The translations under genes were made by a program, and so were the position numbers. Under the pieces are notes generated by a model that was not told the DNA's origin, did not search any database, and saw only the letters and a program-made list of their open reading frames with translations. Positions 62,047 through 64,000 of a stretch of 64,000 bases of DNA are shown here, one piece after another. Location: contig NZ_JAYERP010000001.1 of assembly GCF_034718895.1 (NCBI RefSeq), forward strand, positions 4,039,001-4,103,000. Direction: 5' to 3'. The DNA comes from Paenibacillus phoenicis. GTDB lineage: Bacteria > Bacillota > Bacilli > Paenibacillales > Paenibacillaceae. Numbering within the stretch: the stretch's first letter is position 1; each line of letters starts with the position of its first letter.

Positions 62047-64000
62047 GTGGAACAGCAAATGGTGGAGCAGGAAAGCGGTCTGAGAGCGGACGGGGCTTCC
62101 GGTCAAGGCGGCCGAGCGGCCGCAAGGTGGCAGATGCATCGCGTCGGGATTTTGAATTTCTGGTATTACGATGAAGAGGAATTTCAACTCGAGGAAGGCC
62201 GGCTGATCTTGCGCGGCGCCAACGGGTCGGGCAAGTCGGTTACAATGCAAAGCTTCCTGCCGCTCGTGCTGGACGGCGACAAGCGGGCGCACCGGCTTGA
62301 CCCGTTCGGTTCGCGGGACCGCCGCATCGAGTATTATTTGCTTGGCGAGGAGGACGGCGGTAAGACGGATACGACGGGCTACTTATGGATGGAATTCAAG
62401 CATGGTGCGACCGGAGCGTACAGAACGGTAGGCATCGGGCTGCGGGCGAGAAGAAACGCGGCCCAGGTGCAGTTCTGGGGGTTTTTGCTGGAGGATGGGC
62501 GGCGCATCGGGCGTGACTTCTGGCTTTACGACCGTAATGGATGGCTGGAGGACGGCGTACGCATTCCTCTCGACCGCAAGGAACTGGAAGCGAAGGTGGG
62601 AACGGGCGGCCAGGTCGTTTTGGATCAGAAATCGTATCAGGATATGGTGAACAAGCATATTTTCGGGTTCGCGGATACGGATGCTTATCAGGACTTGCTC
62701 CAACTCATGATTCAGTTGCGGAGTCCAAAGCTGTCCAAGGACTTCAAGCCGTCGGCGATCTATGAGATTCTCCATCAGGCGCTGCCGCCGTTGATGGAGG
62801 AGGAGCTGCGGCCGTTGTCAGAGGTGCTGGAGGACATGGACCAAATGACCGACCGGCTGGACGAACTGAAGCGGCATCGCGCCGAGATGGTGAAGCTGCA
62901 GGAGCGGTACGATTTTTACAACAAGCATGTGTTGTATACGAAATCTGAGGACATGTTGGAGGCCAAAGCTGCTTATGATGAAGTCGCTGCCAGAGTAAGA
63001 AGGTCCGAAGAGACGCTGGCGCAAGCGGAGGCGGAAAAGGCGGGGGCTGTGACAGAGCGCAGCGGCATCCAGAACCGGTTGCAGGAGATTGCCGTCGAGC
63101 GCGAATTGTTGGAGAAGCATGAAGCTATCGGCAAGCAACGGGAGTATGAGGCGGCCGCGGCGGCTTTGGCGGACACGGAAAAGCAGTTGGAACGCGCAAA
63201 GGAAAAAGCGGGCAAGGCCCGCATAAAGCAAGAGCAACTTGAGCGCGGGCTGCAGGAGGCCGAAGCCAAGCGGGACACCGCCGAACGGGAGCAACGGGAA
63301 CTCCTGAACGAGTTGGAGGCGATTGCGGGCGACATGGAGTTTGCCGGGCATGTCGTATATCACCGGTATTGGACAGCGAACGTGCCGGTGGATGATCTGT
63401 GGAAAGAGGCGTGGCGAAAAGATCTGCGCACGCATCGCGATGCTGTGGAACGGGGCCTGGCCAAGGCGGCGGAGGAAAAAATGGCGGCTGCGCTGGTCAA
63501 GGAAAGCGAAATCGAGTTGGGTGAAGCGAGCCGAGCGCGGGATGAGGCGGAGCGCGAGCGCGGCGAGCGGGATAAGCGGTTTGCTGACAGCAAGGAGGCG
63601 TTTAAGGACGAGATTGTCGCCTGGCAAAGCGGGCTACGGCAACTGCCTTTTAATGAGGAGGCGCTGCGCGAGACGTTTGGGGCGCTACGCGAGTACGGAC
63701 TGGAGCAGACCTCGCTGGAGCCGGTGCGGGGGCCGCTGCTGGACCGGTACGAAGCGGCCCGGGATCGTTTGGTGGCCCGCCGGCTCGATATGGAGAAGCA
63801 GCGGAGGGATTTGTTGGCGGAGCGCTCGAGCTTGCAGGAAGAGAAGCGCGGCTGGGAGCAAAGTCGGGAGCCGGAACCCGGGCGCAGCACAGCACGTGCG
63901 AAATTCCGCGAAGCTAATGCAGAGCGAGGCGGGGCGCCGCTCTTCGCTGCGTGCGATTTCCGGCCGCACGTAGGCGATGACACCAAGGCGCGGATCGAGG
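62047..64000 (+). CDS. jetC: Wadjet type III SMC-like ATPase JetC (TIGR02680), 5' part
   Basis: GTG at 62047, 9 bases after GGGAGGA; the frame stays open for 651 codons to the right edge. Walker A is GANGSGKS at residues 57-64, after RVGILNFWYYDEEEF, which is the SbcC/MukB-like N-terminal ATPase lobe. Long coiled coil from about residue 260 (rich in Glu, Ala, Arg, with LEKHEAIGKQREYE), and the family hinge-side text APLFAACDFRP close to the edge. Walker B, signature motif and the nuclease gene jetD must lie beyond the window. JetC extrudes DNA loops so that JetD can cut circular plasmids. Confidence 0.88.
   Translation, partial: MEQQMVEQESGLRADGASGQGGRAAARWQMHRVGILNFWYYDEEEFQLEEGRLILRGANGSGKSVTMQSFLPLVLDGDKRAHRLDPFGSRDRRIEYYLLGEEDGGKTDTTGYLWMEFKHGATGAYRTVGIGLRARRNAAQVQFWGFLLEDGRRIGRDFWLYDRNGWLEDGVRIPLDRKELEAKVGTGGQVVLDQKSYQDMVNKHIFGFADTDAYQDLLQLMIQLRSPKLSKDFKPSAIYEILHQALPPLMEEELRPLSEVLEDMDQMTDRLDELKRHRAEMVKLQERYDFYNKHVLYTKSEDMLEAKAAYDEVAARVRRSEETLAQAEAEKAGAVTERSGIQNRLQEIAVERELLEKHEAIGKQREYEAAAAALADTEKQLERAKEKAGKARIKQEQLERGLQEAEAKRDTAEREQRELLNELEAIAGDMEFAGHVVYHRYWTANVPVDDLWKEAWRKDLRTHRDAVERGLAKAAEEKMAAALVKESEIELGEASRARDEAERERGERDKRFADSKEAFKDEIVAWQSGLRQLPFNEEALRETFGALREYGLEQTSLEPVRGPLLDRYEAARDRLVARRLDMEKQRRDLLAERSSLQEEKRGWEQSREPEPGRSTARAKFREANAERGGAPLFAACDFRPHVGDDTKARIE

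Noticed and set aside
62541-63986. Several frames on both strands across the last 1.5 kb
   Set aside because: Other-frame shadows of jetC, whose plus-strand frame is open throughout, begins at a GTG with a good ribosome binding site and carries Walker A and family motifs.

Overview
The window looks like a chromosomal segment of a Paenibacillus-type Firmicute. This is inferred from strong AGGAGG-type ribosome binding sites, GTG/TTG starts, LplB/YtcP-YesM/YesN sugar operons, a ROK regulator, cre-like sites and a complete mrpABCDEFG operon. No rRNA or tRNA gene was seen. Species cannot be fixed from the sequence alone.

Layout. 1-2,000: end of a LuxR-type response regulator, a WYL regulator, and a scar where a second WYL gene and a slipin-type SPFH gene are both truncated. 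2,000-7,000: a very unusual GH92-GH32 glycosidase fusion and an enolase-superfamily enzyme. 7,000-16,500: MarR remnant, membrane sensor-domain protein, a small tyrosine recombinase lacking one catalytic Arg, a universal stress protein, the Mrp Na+/H+ antiporter operon and an HNH nuclease. 16,600-18,900: ahpC-ahpF behind a Fur/PerR-like box. 19,000-29,800: a CUT1 sugar ABC operon with its own two-component system and two binding lipoproteins, convergent with a secreted multidomain GH10 xylanase; both sides carry a cre-like site. 30,100-37,150: YitT protein, a ribose-type ABC transporter with a sugar-alcohol dehydrogenase, and a ROK repressor; the transporter promoter and the ROK promoter share an operator-like element.

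37,400-64,000 is a defence island. A type I-C CRISPR-Cas locus (cas3-cas5-cas8c/cas11c-cas7-cas4-cas1-cas2) is bracketed by two large arrays. Array 1 has about 33 good repeats. Array 2 has about 82 repeats and is split by an IS3-family element. Repeats of the two arrays differ only in the hairpin loop. After it come a HepT/MntA toxin-antitoxin pair with a broken HepT, a decayed DUF6809 gene, an ArsB-type transporter, and the first three genes of a Wadjet type III (JetABC) anti-plasmid system that runs off the right edge.

Most striking observation: the 465-bp gap between cas3 and cas5 holds a solitary, reversed CRISPR-repeat-like element with a compensated stem and an intact 3' handle. The sequence following it matches, at 16 of the first 17 positions with the only mismatch at position 6, a site 200 bp away that has a TTC PAM. 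That site lies just upstream of a 34-codon gene with an excellent ribosome binding site and of the cas5 operon. This has the architecture of a crRNA-like regulatory RNA (CreA / Cascade-autorepressor type) directing the I-C Cascade to repress a small gene and/or its own operon.
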